Assembly: GCF_000019845.1 (NCBI RefSeq) | Contig: NC_010581.1 | Location: 4,106,154-4,170,153 of the forward strand | Length of the DNA stretch: 64,000 nt | From: Beijerinckia indica subsp. indica ATCC 9039 | Lineage (GTDB): Bacteria; Pseudomonadota; Alphaproteobacteria; Rhizobiales; Beijerinckiaceae | Reading direction: 5' to 3' | Shown: positions 35,555-45,319 of the stretch, in pieces | Numbering within the stretch: the first letter of the stretch is position 1 | How the letters are laid out: each line of letters begins with the position of its first letter | Program-made: the position numbers and the translations under genes | Notes under the pieces: generated by a model | Databases searched by the model: none | What the model was told of the DNA's origin: nothing | The model's input: the letters and a program-made list of their open reading frames with translations, nothing else

Positions 35555-36139
35555 TCAGGACTTCTTTCCAAGAGGGGAAGACCCCGGCCCAACGATCGTA
35601 TTGGCCAGCCTGGCGGCTCGTCCGGCGTCCATTTCGTTCAAAATGGCGCTTGCTTTCCGCGATGTGAGTTTAGCGAGAACGGCTGCTGCCATACTGTCCT
35701 CCATGGCCGCGAGCTGAAGCGCCGCGGCTTCCGGCCGCATTTGCGCGTAGATCGCGACAACATTGTCCTGGGCGGCCTTTAAAGCGTCCTCGCGCTTTGC
35801 CATCCATTCCTGATATTCGGTGCGCTTCGCGTCGAGCTCCGCGATGCGCTCTTTCAAGCGTGTCTCGAGTTCGCCGAGTTTCGCGGTTTGCCACGTCAGC
35901 CGTGCGTTCTTCAAAGTTCCGATATTGTTGAGACAGAATTTTTGTATGTCGGAGACAGGTGTCTTTTCGGATTTTTCCCGCGTCGGCATAGTGTCTTCGA
36001 GCTTTTGTTTTCCGGTGGGTTTGATATGATCACCGTTCTTCGCTTCATTGGCGAAGACACTGGTTATCATTGCAGTCACAGCCAGACCGGCAAGCAAACC
36101 GCTTTTCAAACGATCGAAACCAGACGCGTGATTCATCAT
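35555..36139 (-). CDS. motE: MotE-like periplasmic chaperone of the flagellar motor
   Basis: 194 residues from the ATG with AGGATGG upstream; in-frame starts at 36199 and 36145 are possible. Signal or anchor segment (SGLLAGLAVTAMITSVFA), a coiled coil about 75-125 (KLGELETRLKERIAELDAKR), then an MgtE-N like domain (VVAIYAQMRPEAAALQLAAM, LNEMDAGRAARLANTI). In Sinorhizobium MotE sits between flgI and flgH and is a chaperone for MotC; the position is the same here. Confidence 0.88.
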   Translation of the reverse strand: MMNHASGFDRLKSGLLAGLAVTAMITSVFANEAKNGDHIKPTGKQKLEDTMPTREKSEKTPVSDIQKFCLNNIGTLKNARLTWQTAKLGELETRLKERIAELDAKRTEYQEWMAKREDALKAAQDNVVAIYAQMRPEAAALQLAAMEDSMAAAVLAKLTSRKASAILNEMDAGRAARLANTIVGPGSSPLGKKS

Positions 36140-36219
36140 ATCCATCCTAGCTCTTGCTGTATGTTGCCAGCCGAAGCTTGCGCCTGCCTTGCCGGTCATT
36201 GTCCGCAAAGTGTGTCTTA

Positions 36220-37332
36220 CTATTGGACCACGAGATCGGCTTGGAGAGCCCCCGCCGATTTGATGGCCTGCAGGATCGAAATGATCCCGTCGGGTTTCAA
36301 GCCGATCTGATTGAGGCCGGCGACAAGGCTCCGCAAATTGGAGCCGCGCACGATAGAGATCGGTCCGCCGCCCTGATTGGCGTCAATTTCGGTAATCGGA
36401 GCGACCACGGTTTTCCCTTGCGAAAAGGGGGCAGGTTGCGAAATGACGGGCGCATTGGAGATCCGAACGGTCAGATTGCCTTGCGTGACAGCGACAGTGG
36501 ATATTTGAACATCCTGGCCTATGACGACGGTACCGCTGCGCGAGTCGATGACGACACGGGCTGGTGTATCCGGCTCGATCGAGAGGTCACCGATTTGAGC
36601 GATGAATCGCGTGGTTCCGAGATTAGCCGGCTTGTTCAAGGCGACGGATCTTTGATCGATCTCATGCGCGAGTTCATGGCCATATTTATGAACGCCAAAG
36701 GCGTTGATCGCATCGGTGATCTTGACTGCCGTGCCGAAATCCGGATTGCGCAATTGCAGGACAAGAGGTCCGATGGAGCGCAATTGGCCGGGCACCTCGC
36801 GTTCGATCAGGGCGCCATTGGCTATCCGGCCCGCAGTCGGTACATTCTGCACGACGCTTGCCGCGGGGCCTGTTTCTGCGAAGCCGGTGACGGCGACCTG
36901 GCCTTGCGCCATGGCATAGGTTTGCCCATCGACGCCGAGGAGGGACGTCAAAATCAACGTGCCACCGAGGAGGGATGAAGCATCTCCAAGAGACGAAACG
37001 GTCACGTCGATGCGTGAGCCGGGTTGTACAAAGGGAGGCAGATCGGCAGTGACGAGGACGGCAGCGACGTTCCGCGTCCTCAAGTTGATGCCGCGGACAT
37101 TCACGCCGAGCCGATCCAGCATGGATTGAATCGACTGTTCCGTGAAGACGGAATTACGCATCGTGTCGCCGGTTCCCTGGAGTCCGACCACGAGCCCATA
37201 GCCCATGATCTGATTGTCCCGGACCCCTTGCAAGGCCGCTATATCCTTGATGCGGACACTGGCGAAGGCTGGTGCAACAGAGAAGCAGGCCAAGCAGCAA
37301 CAAGCCAGGAGAGAAAATATTCTTCTTGTCAT
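36220..37332 (-). CDS. flgI: Flagellar P-ring protein FlgI
   Basis: 370 residues exported by a Sec signal (IFSLLACCCLACFSVAPAFA) and built into the periplasmic ring. Family motifs: VRIKDIAALQGVRDNQIMGY, GLVVGLQGTGDT, RNVAAVLVTADLPPF, SSLLGGTLILTSL and the C-terminal INQIGLKPDGIISILQAIK (reads LNQIGLKPDGIISILQAI). ATGA overlap with flgA, its assembly chaperone. Confidence 0.97.
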   Translation of the reverse strand: MTRRIFSLLACCCLACFSVAPAFASVRIKDIAALQGVRDNQIMGYGLVVGLQGTGDTMRNSVFTEQSIQSMLDRLGVNVRGINLRTRNVAAVLVTADLPPFVQPGSRIDVTVSSLGDASSLLGGTLILTSLLGVDGQTYAMAQGQVAVTGFAETGPAASVVQNVPTAGRIANGALIEREVPGQLRSIGPLVLQLRNPDFGTAVKITDAINAFGVHKYGHELAHEIDQRSVALNKPANLGTTRFIAQIGDLSIEPDTPARVVIDSRSGTVVIGQDVQISTVAVTQGNLTVRISNAPVISQPAPFSQGKTVVAPITEIDANQGGGPISIVRGSNLRSLVAGLNQIGLKPDGIISILQAIKSAGALQADLVVQ

Positions 37333-37832
37333 CAGCTGCCGCTCACCCGTATCGAACCGTCGGCTTGTACGATCCCGGAAACGGTCAAGCCACTATCGAG
37401 ATTGCGTACGCTGACATTGTCGCCGACACTGCCGGATTGAAGCGCCGAGCCGAAAGCCGTGATCGTCAGACCGCTTTCCATGAAGACGATACGCACTTTG
37501 GCGCCGTTTAAAACCGCTTTGGGTTCGCTCAGCGCATTGATGGGAATAGGGACGCCGGGAAGAAGTGTGCGGCGCGCGGCTTTGCCGACGAGGGCGGCGC
37601 GTTCTGTCAGAACATTGCCTCGGGCATAAGTGGAATTGGCGGCAAATTCCCGCTCGATGATCCAGGCTTCCTTGATTGTATCTCCTGGATAGATCGTGGT
37701 GGTCGGGACGGGGAGAACCAGCGCATCGGAAGCCTCCACGGGATGGACCGCAGAGAGTGTCGACAAACACGCCGCGACACCCAATGGGAGAAAGCGTAAG
37801 CTTGATATGAGAAACCATGGCTTCCGGTGCAT
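37332..37832 (-). CDS. flgA: Flagellar P-ring assembly chaperone FlgA
   Basis: 166 residues. I start at ATG 37832, four bases past the flgG stop, which puts a signal peptide first (WFLISSLRFLPLGVAACLST); an ATG at 37874 inside flgG is also in frame. SAF-like and C-terminal FlgA domains: AALVGKAARRTLLPGVPIPINAL and VRNLDSGLTVSGIVQADGSIRV. Overlaps flgI. Confidence 0.93.
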   Translation of the reverse strand: MHRKPWFLISSLRFLPLGVAACLSTLSAVHPVEASDALVLPVPTTTIYPGDTIKEAWIIEREFAANSTYARGNVLTERAALVGKAARRTLLPGVPIPINALSEPKAVLNGAKVRIVFMESGLTITAFGSALQSGSVGDNVSVRNLDSGLTVSGIVQADGSIRVSGS

Positions 37833-37836
37833 GATC

Positions 37837-38625
37837 TTATCCCATGTTCTTCGAAATCGTCGTTGCCATTTCATCGGCGGCTTGAATGACTTTGGAGTTC
37901 ATTTCATAGGCGCGCTGGGCGGAAATCAGATCGGTGATCTCCTTGACCGGGTCGACGTTGGAGGTTTCGAGGTAGCCTTGATTGATCGTCGCAAAGCCAA
38001 TATCCCCCGGAGTGCCGCTCACCGGAGTGCCGGAGGCTTCAGTCTGACGATAGAGATTGCTGCCAAGCGGTGTCAGACCGGCTTCATTGGCAAAATTGGT
38101 CAGGGTCAACTGGCCGATTTGTTGCGCGCTCGTTTGGCCGTTGCGAGTCACTGAAACGACACCGGATTGATTGACGGCGACATCCGTCGCATCAGTTGGA
38201 ATGGTGATGTTGGGGTTGACGAGATAACCATCCGTCGTGACCAATTGTCCGGTCGCATTGGTGCTGAAGGCGCCGGCGCGCGTATACAAAGTTTCACCCT
38301 CCGGACTTGTGACCTGAAACCAGCCGCGCCCGTTGAGGGCCAAGTCAAGCTTGTTCCCGGTATTGGTGAGCGTGCCCTGCACATGCAGATTACGAATCGC
38401 AGCTGTTCTGACGCCCAAGCCTAATTGCGCACCTTCGGGAATCATATTGCTTTGGCCACGATTGGCTACGCCCTGGAGGCGTTCCGCCTGATAGAGAAGA
38501 TCGGTAAATTCAGCCCGTGCACGTTTAAAGGCCGTTGTATTCATATTGGCGATATTATTCGCGATGACCTGCACGTTGAGGTCCTGGGCCGCCATGCCCG
38601 TCGCGGCAATCGAAAGTGCTTTCAT
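37837..38625 (-). CDS. flgG: Flagellar distal rod protein FlgG
   Basis: 262 residues with the N-terminal rod motif [20 protein letters not shown] and [18 protein letters not shown], a middle domain, and the C-terminal helix [20 protein letters not shown]. No cleaved signal, since it is exported by the flagellar apparatus. ATG 38625 has AGGA nine bases upstream. A 222-base gap separates it from fliE. Confidence 0.97.
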   Translation of the reverse strand: MKALSIAATGMAAQDLNVQVIANNIANMNTTAFKRARAEFTDLLYQAERLQGVANRGQSNMIPEGAQLGLGVRTAAIRNLHVQGTLTNTGNKLDLALNGRGWFQVTSPEGETLYTRAGAFSTNATGQLVTTDGYLVNPNITIPTDATDVAVNQSGVVSVTRNGQTSAQQIGQLTLTNFANEAGLTPLGSNLYRQTEASGTPVSGTPGDIGFATINQGYLETSNVDPVKEITDLISAQRAYEMNSKVIQAADEMATTISKNMG

Positions 38626-38847
38626 GATGTGTGTCCTGGAGCAACTGCGAGGGAGTTCGGAATCGATCGAGAAGAATAGGTCTCAACCTCATGGCCATGA
38701 ACAGCGACCGAAGGAATATTCTCGAACGTTCGTTGTGCTCTGAGAAAGGGAAAGTTCGAGAGTGATACCGAGAGCACCGATGACGACTCTCGGTATCGGG
38801 CACCGCGAGCAAGGGCTTTGCGGGCTTCAGCCGAAGGGAAGAACGCT

Positions 38848-39192
38848 CTAGATTGGCATCTGGCTGATGGATTGATAGGCTGAAACGACCTTGTCCCGGA
38901 CCGCGATCGCCGTTTGCAGGGATTGTTGCGCAGTCATCATGCTTTCAACGACCTGTTGCACGGATGCCTTGCCTTGCAGGCCGGATATCGAAGCCGCTTC
39001 CGCGGTCTTGAGATTATCGACGGCTTGATTTGTGACCTGCGACAGAATTGCGCTGAAATCGGTACCTGAATCGGTGATGTTGGAAGCGGCTGGCCCCCGT
39101 TTTATGGAGGTGATGGTCTTGCCGACAGCGTCGGTTGCAACGGAGGCCAAACCATCGAGAACGGGACCAATCAAGGAAAGCGCGGGCAACAT
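38848..39192 (-). CDS. fliE: Flagellar hook-basal body protein FliE
   Basis: Joins the MS ring to the rod. 114 residues ending in the typical AVRDKVVSAYQSISQMPI and preceded by SVQQVVESMMTAQQSLQ. Start ATG 39192 has GAGGAG inside the last codons of flgC; a TTG two codons earlier is less likely. Confidence 0.95.
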   Translation of the reverse strand: MLPALSLIGPVLDGLASVATDAVGKTITSIKRGPAASNITDSGTDFSAILSQVTNQAVDNLKTAEAASISGLQGKASVQQVVESMMTAQQSLQTAIAVRDKVVSAYQSISQMPI

Positions 39193-39194
39193 AT

Positions 39195-39611
39195 TCAACT
39201 CCTCAAAAGATCGATTGTCATTGTCGACAAATCGCGTGCTTGTTTCAGAACTTGCAGATTAGCCTCGTAAGACCGGTTGGCTTCCCGCATGTCCGCCATT
39301 TCGATCAGAATGTTGACATTAGGCCGTTTGACGAAGCCTTTGTCGTCTGCGGCGGGATTGCCTGGGTCATGTTCACGTTGAAAAGGCGTGGTGTCCTTGC
39401 CAATGCTTTTAATCTGCACCAGATCGAGGCCGGACAGACGATCCATTTCACTCGAAAATGTTACCGTCTTGCGCTGATAGGGGTTCGCGCCGGCTGTCGT
39501 ACCGGTCGATTCCGAATTGGCCATATTTTCCGAAATCACGCGCAAACGTGTCGATTGCGCCTCGAGACCGGAACCAGCAATCTTCATGGAAGCTTTGAGA
39601 GGATCGATCAT
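39195..39611 (-). CDS. flgC: Flagellar proximal rod protein FlgC
   Basis: 138 residues: [32 protein letters not shown], and the C-terminal [20 protein letters not shown] that pairs in the rod. Two adjacent ATGs (39614 and 39611) overlap the flgB stop; AAGG upstream fits either. An open frame continues up to 39755 inside flgB but is not used. Confidence 0.95.
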   Translation of the reverse strand: MIDPLKASMKIAGSGLEAQSTRLRVISENMANSESTGTTAGANPYQRKTVTFSSEMDRLSGLDLVQIKSIGKDTTPFQREHDPGNPAADDKGFVKRPNVNILIEMADMREANRSYEANLQVLKQARDLSTMTIDLLRS

Positions 39612-39613
39612 CA

Positions 39614-39994
39614 TCAGGCCTTCACGGCTGTCAGCAACATTTGTTGGAAAGAGCGCGCTATATTTGTATTCAATGTATAGGCGCCGTGAATTTCGCCGGT
39701 TTTCATCAGTTCCTGTTCCAAACTGACGGAATTGCCGGAATGAGTGGTCTCCCAACCCGCCTCCGTGTGCCCGGCGGTCAAATCGGCTTCATTCGGATCG
39801 GCGGCGAGATGCTTGGGCGAGGTGGCTGTCATCCTCAGGCCGCTTTCGCTATAGACCTGTTCAAAAGGCAGAAGATCAACCGATTTGAAGCCGGGTGTAT
39901 TCGCCTGCGCGATATTTTGCGCAATCGTCGCCTGCCGCAGCGTCAACCAGCGCGCTTGCTGGGAAACCAGATCCAATACGGTGACGGGGCCCAT
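39614..39994 (-). CDS. flgB: Flagellar proximal rod protein FlgB
   Basis: First gene of the operon. 126 residues from the ATG with AGAGG seven bases upstream. Rod motifs [21 protein letters not shown] and C-terminal [15 protein letters not shown]. The promoter should lie in the 250 bases shared with the divergent Zn-dehydrogenase gene; I did not recognise a CtrA box or other flagellar promoter there. Confidence 0.95.
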   Translation of the reverse strand: MGPVTVLDLVSQQARWLTLRQATIAQNIAQANTPGFKSVDLLPFEQVYSESGLRMTATSPKHLAADPNEADLTAGHTEAGWETTHSGNSVSLEQELMKTGEIHGAYTLNTNIARSFQQMLLTAVKA

Positions 39995-40244
39995 CGAGTT
40001 CCTCTCCACACATCAATTGAAGTGCTGGTTTACAGAAGAAATCTTGCCCCGGGCTGGTCGCCCCATTCTGCGCTTCGTGTTTTCGGCCGTGGGTGGTGTG
40101 CAAAATGGCCAGTTTGTCAATCCGTTTCCGTGTGATCCGATTGGCATGATGGCTCAAGACAATGGATTCCGGTAGGTTCACGAAATTATGTGCTTCATGC
40201 GCTGATCAGACACTCGTTCGTAGCCATCATTCATCGGAGAACTC

Positions 40245-41288
40245 ATGAAAGCGCTCGTCTATCGTGGTCCAGGACAAAAGCTGGTGGAGGAACGCCAAAA
40301 GCCCGAGCTCAAGGAACCAGGCGATGCCATCGTCAAAGTGACGAAGACAACGATTTGCGGGACAGATCTGCATATCCTCAAGGGCGATGTCGCGACCTGC
40401 AAGCCTGGCCGCGTCCTTGGTCATGAAGGCGTCGGTGTCATCGAATCGGTCGGGAGCGGCGTCACGGCTTTTCAGCCGGGCGACAGGGTTCTCATCTCCT
40501 GCATTTCGTCTTGCGGTAAATGTTCCTTCTGCCGAAGGGGCATGTTCTCCCATTGCACGACCGGAGGCTGGATTCTCGGCAATGAAATCGATGGGACACA
40601 GGCGGAATATGTGCGTGTGCCGCATGCCGATACGAGCCTCTATCGGATTCCTGCTGGTGCCGATGAAGAAGCTTTGGTGATGTTGAGCGATATTCTGCCG
40701 ACGGGATTCGAATGCGGAGTCTTGAACGGCAAAGTGGCACCGGGCTCGAGCGTTGCTATTGTGGGCGCCGGCCCCGTTGGTCTGGCGGCTTTGCTGACCG
40801 CGCAATTCTATTCACCCGCCGAAATCATCATGATCGATCTCGATGACAATCGTTTGGGTCTCGCCAAGCAATTTGGTGCCACGCGGACCGTCAATAGTAC
40901 CGGGGGTAACGCCGCCGCCGAGGTGAAGGCCCTGACTGAGGGACTGGGTGTCGATACTGCGATCGAGGCGGTCGGCATTCCTGCAACATTTGAATTATGT
41001 CAGAATATTGTGGCGCCTGGCGGCACGATTGCCAATGTTGGTGTGCATGGATCCAAGGTTGATCTACACCTTGAAAGTCTGTGGTCCCACAATGTCACGA
41101 TCACGACGCGCCTCGTCGATACGGCGACGACACCCATGCTTTTGAAAACGGTGCAATCGCACAAGCTCGATCCGAGCCGTCTGATCACCCACCGCTTCTC
41201 GCTGGATCAGATCCTTGATGCCTATGAAACCTTCGGTCAGGCGGCCAGTACACAAGCCTTGAAGGTGATCATTTCGATGGAGGCTTGA
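40245..41288 (+). CDS. Zinc-dependent alcohol dehydrogenase (MDR family)
   Basis: 347 residues. Catalytic zinc Cys in TICGTDLHILKG and His-Glu in LGHEGVG; structural zinc site in CGKCSFCRRGMFSHC; NAD-binding AIVGAGPVGLAALL about residue 172, with Asp about 195 (IIMIDLDDNR) suggesting NAD rather than NADP. Ribosome site GGAGAA upstream. Overall close to cytosolic secondary-alcohol or formaldehyde-type dehydrogenases. Substrate not determinable from sequence alone. Confidence 0.92.
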   Translation: MKALVYRGPGQKLVEERQKPELKEPGDAIVKVTKTTICGTDLHILKGDVATCKPGRVLGHEGVGVIESVGSGVTAFQPGDRVLISCISSCGKCSFCRRGMFSHCTTGGWILGNEIDGTQAEYVRVPHADTSLYRIPAGADEEALVMLSDILPTGFECGVLNGKVAPGSSVAIVGAGPVGLAALLTAQFYSPAEIIMIDLDDNRLGLAKQFGATRTVNSTGGNAAAEVKALTEGLGVDTAIEAVGIPATFELCQNIVAPGGTIANVGVHGSKVDLHLESLWSHNVTITTRLVDTATTPMLLKTVQSHKLDPSRLITHRFSLDQILDAYETFGQAASTQALKVIISMEA

Positions 41289-41301
41289 GCCTCCATCGGG
41301 T

Positions 41302-41709
41302 TCACGCCAGAAGATCGAGCAGGGCGGAAATGAGAGGCTCGTCGGCGGGCGGCATGGGATAGTCGCGCAGTGCACGCGGCGCGACCCATTTCAGAGTCTG
41401 CCCCTCGCGCGGGCTGACGAAGCCTTGCCAGCGCCGGCAGATATAGAGCGGCATCAGGAGATGAAAATGCTCATAGGCGTGGCTGGCGAAGGTCAGGGGC
41501 GCGAGGCAAGGTTCGGCGACCGTAATACCCAATTCCTCGGTGAGCTCACGGATTAGGGCCGCCTCGGGGCTTTCTCCCGGCTCGACCTTGCCGCCGGGAA
41601 ATTCCCAAAGGCCGGCGAGGGTTTTGCCGGGAGGGCGCTGGGCGATCAGCACGCGCATATCCTGATCGACCAGCGCCACGGCGACAACGAGAAGCAGAGA
41701 CTGACTCAC
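41302..41709 (-). CDS. mutT: NUDIX hydrolase, 8-oxo-dGTP diphosphatase (MutT)
   Basis: Cleans oxidised dGTP from the nucleotide pool. 135 residues; NUDIX box [23 protein letters not shown]... begins about residue 39 ([18 protein letters not shown]) and LWEFPGGK and [10 protein letters not shown] are typical. GTG start overlaps the argJ stop (GTGA), so it is coupled to argJ as in many relatives. Confidence 0.93.
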   Translation of the reverse strand: MSQSLLLVVAVALVDQDMRVLIAQRPPGKTLAGLWEFPGGKVEPGESPEAALIRELTEELGITVAEPCLAPLTFASHAYEHFHLLMPLYICRRWQGFVSPREGQTLKWVAPRALRDYPMPPADEPLISALLDLLA

Positions 41710-42947
41710 GAGCGGTAATCACCATTGATTTCGACATAGGCTTTGGTGAGGTCGCAGGTCCAGAGCCGGGCGCTTCCCTCGCCGAGCCCGAGATCGACGC
41801 GAATATCGATCTTGTCGGCCTGCATCAAGCGTGAGACGGCTGCCTCGTCATAGGCTGGATCGCGCATGCCTTTGTAAGCGACGCGGATATCTCCGAACCA
41901 GATGGCGAGTTTGTCACGCTCGGCCTTTTCCCCGGCCTTGCCGACCGCCATGACGATCCGGCCCCAATTGGCATCCTCGCCGGCGATCGCCGTCTTGACG
42001 AGGGGTGAATCGGCAATGGACCGGGCAATTTTCCTGGCGGCACCCGGGCTCGCCGCGCCTTCGACGACGATCTCGACGAATTTCCGCGCGCCCTCGCCAT
42101 CCTTTACGACTTGATGAGCGAGATCGAGCAGCAGGGCGTCGAGCGCCTTGCGAAAGGGTTTGAGCTTGCGATCACCCTTGGTCTTGATCCGTGGGGCGCC
42201 CCGGTGCGCGGCCGCACCGGTGGCGAACAACAGCAAAGTATCGGAAGTGGATGTATCGCTGTCGACGGTGATGGAATTGAAGGACCCTTGTACGCCGCGT
42301 GTCAGCAGGGATTGCAGCACTGGCGCGTCGATCGGCGCATCGGTGAAGATGAAGGACAGCATGGTCGCCATATCCGGCGCGATCATGCCAGCCCCCTTGG
42401 CAATGCCCGTGATGACAATCGGAACCCCGTCGATCTCGGTTCGCGCCACCGCGACCTTTGGATAAGTATCCGTGGTCATGATCGCGCGGGCGGCATCAAG
42501 GGCACCATCGGGGGAGGCGGCATCGCGCAAGGGTTCCAGAACACCCTCGAATTTGCTGGCGTCGAGCGGTTCTCCAATGACGCCGGTCGAGGCGAGGAAA
42601 ATTTCCGATTGCGGCACGTCCAACGCCTTGGCTGCGAGCGAGGCGGTCGTCTTGACCGCTTCGGCTCCGAGCTTGCCGGTGAAGGCATTGGCATTGCCCG
42701 AATTGACGACGAGCGCGCGTGCCTTGCCTCCCTCGAGCTTGGTCTTGCACCAATCGACCGGTGCGGAGGGGCATTTCGAGCGGGTGAAGACGCCGGCGAC
42801 TTCTGTCCCCTTGTCGAACAGGGCGAGGAGGACATCGGTACGGCCCTGATAGCGGATGCCTGCAGCGCCGGTCGCGAAACGCACGCCGTCCACGGGAGGA
42901 AGATCGGGATAGGTTTTGGGGGCAAGCGGCGAAACGGCAACGGCCAT
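41706..42947 (-). CDS. argJ: Bifunctional glutamate N-acetyltransferase / amino-acid acetyltransferase ArgJ
   Basis: Recycles acetyl groups between N-acetylornithine and glutamate in arginine synthesis. 413 residues from an ATG with AGGAGGAGG upstream. Self-cleavage region [14 protein letters not shown], with Thr as the new N-terminal nucleophile, about residue 188-201; also [27 protein letters not shown] and GEDANWGRI. Followed by coupled mutT. Confidence 0.97.
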   Translation of the reverse strand: MAVAVSPLAPKTYPDLPPVDGVRFATGAAGIRYQGRTDVLLALFDKGTEVAGVFTRSKCPSAPVDWCKTKLEGGKARALVVNSGNANAFTGKLGAEAVKTTASLAAKALDVPQSEIFLASTGVIGEPLDASKFEGVLEPLRDAASPDGALDAARAIMTTDTYPKVAVARTEIDGVPIVITGIAKGAGMIAPDMATMLSFIFTDAPIDAPVLQSLLTRGVQGSFNSITVDSDTSTSDTLLLFATGAAAHRGAPRIKTKGDRKLKPFRKALDALLLDLAHQVVKDGEGARKFVEIVVEGAASPGAARKIARSIADSPLVKTAIAGEDANWGRIVMAVGKAGEKAERDKLAIWFGDIRVAYKGMRDPAYDEAAVSRLMQADKIDIRVDLGLGEGSARLWTCDLTKAYVEINGDYRS

Positions 42948-43741
42948 GGGGCCTCCTCCTTGAGCAAACCTTTGATGTGCGGACCTTGGATGCGTAAACG
43001 CACGATGGGATGCGCTGGATTGGATTCGTGCATCAGGCGCTGGCCGGGTTTGCCGGAGCGTAACCCGTGCCGTCAAGCAGAAAGGGATAGAAAGCACAAG
43101 GAGGACATCGGGTCCGGCACGCGGTGTGCAACGCACACACCCGCATGACAATTTTGTCATATTACGATTATCGGGGTTTTGACGTGCCGCGAGATTTGCT
43201 TAATATTCCCCATTATGAAAATACTTTAGCAAGTCAATAATATAGTAACAATCTTAATTCTTAGTTAATGTTTACGGCTTGTATGAATTGAAGCTGAATA
43301 AGACCCTTTGTCTTGGCCGTGGTCCGGAATGAATATTGCGGTTGGCGAGGAGGAAGAAAAGGCCGTTTGATTCAATAGGTTTCTTTTGTTTGATTTTTTC
43401 TCCGATTAATGGCAAATTGCCAATCTCTATTTTGTTACCGCGGTGCGGCATTGATATGTGCAATGCAGCATCCATTTCCATTATAAGGGCCGATCACGGG
43501 CCTAACGGCCCATCGAAGGCCAGGAAATTTGGCTCTGGGGGCCGATCGGTTCGAGCCATCGCTCCCCCATTGAGCGGCTGCTCCGAGTCACCGAGCGACC
43601 ACTCAGCACATTTGGGAGGAACAATCGCACGAGGTCCACTGGCCAATGGAGGCTTGCGGGCGACATCGTGTTTTCTTGTAATTTGAAGGTTTGGCGCATG
43701 GATCCCTCCTGTCGTTCCGCCTTCGTTGAGGAGGCAGACGA
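42948..43741. other. Long divergent region between argJ and the esterase gene, partly A+T-rich
   Basis: About 790 bases with no credible gene. Roughly 43170-43480 is clearly richer in A+T than the rest of the window and contains a perfect TTAA-N7-TTAA site. The remainder carries presumed promoters of argJ and the esterase. No DnaA-box cluster was seen. Confidence 0.6.
43254..43268. promoter_or_regulatory. Candidate CtrA binding site (TTAA-N7-TTAA)
   Basis: TTAATTCTTAGTTAA is an exact match to the CtrA consensus spacing. It lies in an A+T-rich stretch between argJ and the esterase gene, 306 bases upstream of the argJ start and 470 bases from the other gene. Chance occurrence is possible in A+T-rich DNA. 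Confidence 0.45.
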
Positions 43742-44887
43742 ATGGTTGGCTTAGGGAAAACCATTTTCGATTTGTCACATTTTCATCGCCAGTGGGAAAA
43801 CCTCTGGAATAATGATGTTCAGCGCGACGATGTCGATGAATCGTTCGACCGCTTGTGGGAAATCGAGGACTTCGGCTCAAATCCCGGCAATCTTCGCATG
43901 CTCATCCATGTGCCGGAGGACCTGCCGCCGAATCCGGCCCTGGTCGTTGTTTTGCACGGATGTTCGCAAACCGCCGCTGGCTATGATCATGGCACGGGTT
44001 GGTCGCGTCTGGCCGATCAGCAAGGGTTCGTGCTCGTCTATCCCGAGCAGCGGCGCGCCAATAATCCCAAAAGTTGCTTCTCCTGGTTCGACCCAGGCGA
44101 TATGCAGCGCGATATGGGCGAGCCCCTGTCGATCCGACAGATGATCGAGAAGGCGGTCGTCGATCATAAAATCGACCGGTCACGGATTTTCATCAACGGA
44201 CTTTCGGCCGGCGGCGCGATGACCAATATCATGCTCGCGACCTATCCAGAGGTGTTCGCGGCGGGCGCCATCATTGCCGGGCTGCCCTATGGCGCGGCTA
44301 CCAATATGCATGAGGCCCTGCGCGCCATGTTCGAGGGCGCGGAACGCGACGCCGAGGTCTGGGGCGATCTCGTTCGCACGGCTTCGGAACATAAGGGGGC
44401 ATGGCCGCGGATATCGATCTGGCACGGAACCTCGGATCGGACGGTGAAATTTTCGAACGCGGCGGAAATCCTTAAACAATGGCATAATCTGCATGGGCTT
44501 GAGACCGGCAAGCCGCGCTATGGTCGCATTGACGGCTATACCTATCGCGGCTGGCACGCGGCTTCGGGGGCCGTCCTGGTCGAGGATTATCAGCTTGATG
44601 GCATGGCGCATGGCGTGCCGCTTGATGTGCAAGGGGAAAATAGCCGGGAAACCAGTGGCTCCTTCCTGCTCGATGTCGGCATTTCCTCCACATCGCATAT
44701 TGCCCGGTTTTTCGGTTTGATGGGGTCTGAGACGCTGCGCCATCGTGTCGTGCAGCCTCCCATCTGGCAAATAGCCGGTGGGCCACTCGATGCCCGTCTC
44801 CCCCCTGTCGACAGGGCCGTGGCCGTCGCCAAGCCCGGTAAAGTCGTCAGCGTCATCGGCAAGACGGCCACGGTGCTGAAATTTTAG
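43742..44887 (+). CDS. PHB-depolymerase family esterase
   Basis: 381 residues of the LpqC/PHB depolymerase esterase family. Oxyanion-site motif VVVLHGCSQTAAGYDHGTGW about residue 70, nucleophile elbow NGLSAGGAMTN about 150, Asp in WHGTSDRTV and His near DGMAHGVPL. No signal peptide, so a cytoplasmic role is likely; members act on polyhydroxybutyrate, acetylxylan or feruloyl esters. Ribosome site GAGGAGG. Preceded by the long A+T-rich spacer. Confidence 0.88.
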   Translation: MVGLGKTIFDLSHFHRQWENLWNNDVQRDDVDESFDRLWEIEDFGSNPGNLRMLIHVPEDLPPNPALVVVLHGCSQTAAGYDHGTGWSRLADQQGFVLVYPEQRRANNPKSCFSWFDPGDMQRDMGEPLSIRQMIEKAVVDHKIDRSRIFINGLSAGGAMTNIMLATYPEVFAAGAIIAGLPYGAATNMHEALRAMFEGAERDAEVWGDLVRTASEHKGAWPRISIWHGTSDRTVKFSNAAEILKQWHNLHGLETGKPRYGRIDGYTYRGWHAASGAVLVEDYQLDGMAHGVPLDVQGENSRETSGSFLLDVGISSTSHIARFFGLMGSETLRHRVVQPPIWQIAGGPLDARLPPVDRAVAVAKPGKVVSVIGKTATVLKF

Positions 44888-44928
44888 TCTTCCGCGGGGG
44901 CCGGGCCAAAGTCTGCGGCAAGCGCATC

Positions 44929-45012
44929 ATTTTGGGGAGCTTGTCGTCCGAAGAGAATCAAGAAAAGTGTCCCAGCGCGCGAGGGCATTCTTGATGATGG
45001 ATAGCCTAAGCG
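44929..45012 (+). repeat. Dispersed intergenic repeat C, copy 2
   Basis: Partner of 9574-9660. Core GCGCGAGGGCATTCTTGATGA at 44977-44997 is nearly identical and the flanks CATTTTGGGGAGC and CCGAAGAGAATCAAGAAAA align. Lies between the esterase and porin genes. Confidence 0.7.
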
Positions 45013-45037
45013 ATTATTAAATCATTAAAGTATAATT

Positions 45038-45078
45038 GAGAGCCTCGAAAGTCCGCGCCGCAGACTTTCGAGGCTCTC
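45038..45078 (+). terminator. Probable terminator after the esterase gene
   Basis: GAGAGCCTCGAAAGTC pairs perfectly with its complement at 45063-45078 over a 9-base loop; the following bases (TGTCTTTGG) give only a short T run. Confidence 0.55.
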
Positions 45079-45319
45079 TGTCTTTGGTAAGTTATAAGGT
45101 GATTCCCAAAAGGTTCCACTTCCAGGCTCTTTGGCTGAGCTTGTGCTAATTTTGTCACGTTTGCTTCAATTCTAAGAAAATCTCCGCTCCCCGGCTCGAC
45201 AAGGCGAGGAACTTGCTGACTATAGCAGGAGAATAGCTTGATCAGAGTCTGTGTTCAGTAGAGGCATGGCCTGCCCTTTACCGATGACCCTGATTGAGAC
45301 GGGAGGGGGGATATACAAT

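Larger units (their letters stand above)
44888..45319. other. Intergenic region between the esterase and porin genes
   Basis: 432 bases: repeat C2, then a 16-bp hairpin at 45038-45078, then the presumed porin promoter and leader ending in a strong ribosome site. No gene seen. Confidence 0.55.

Noticed and set aside
43170-43480. Replication origin
   Set aside because: A+T-rich and with one CtrA-type site, but no DnaA-box cluster and none of the usual origin neighbours (hemE, dnaA, parAB).
45015-45030. A second CtrA site (TTAA...TTAA) near the porin gene
   Set aside because: Spacing between the two TTAA is 4, not 7 bases.
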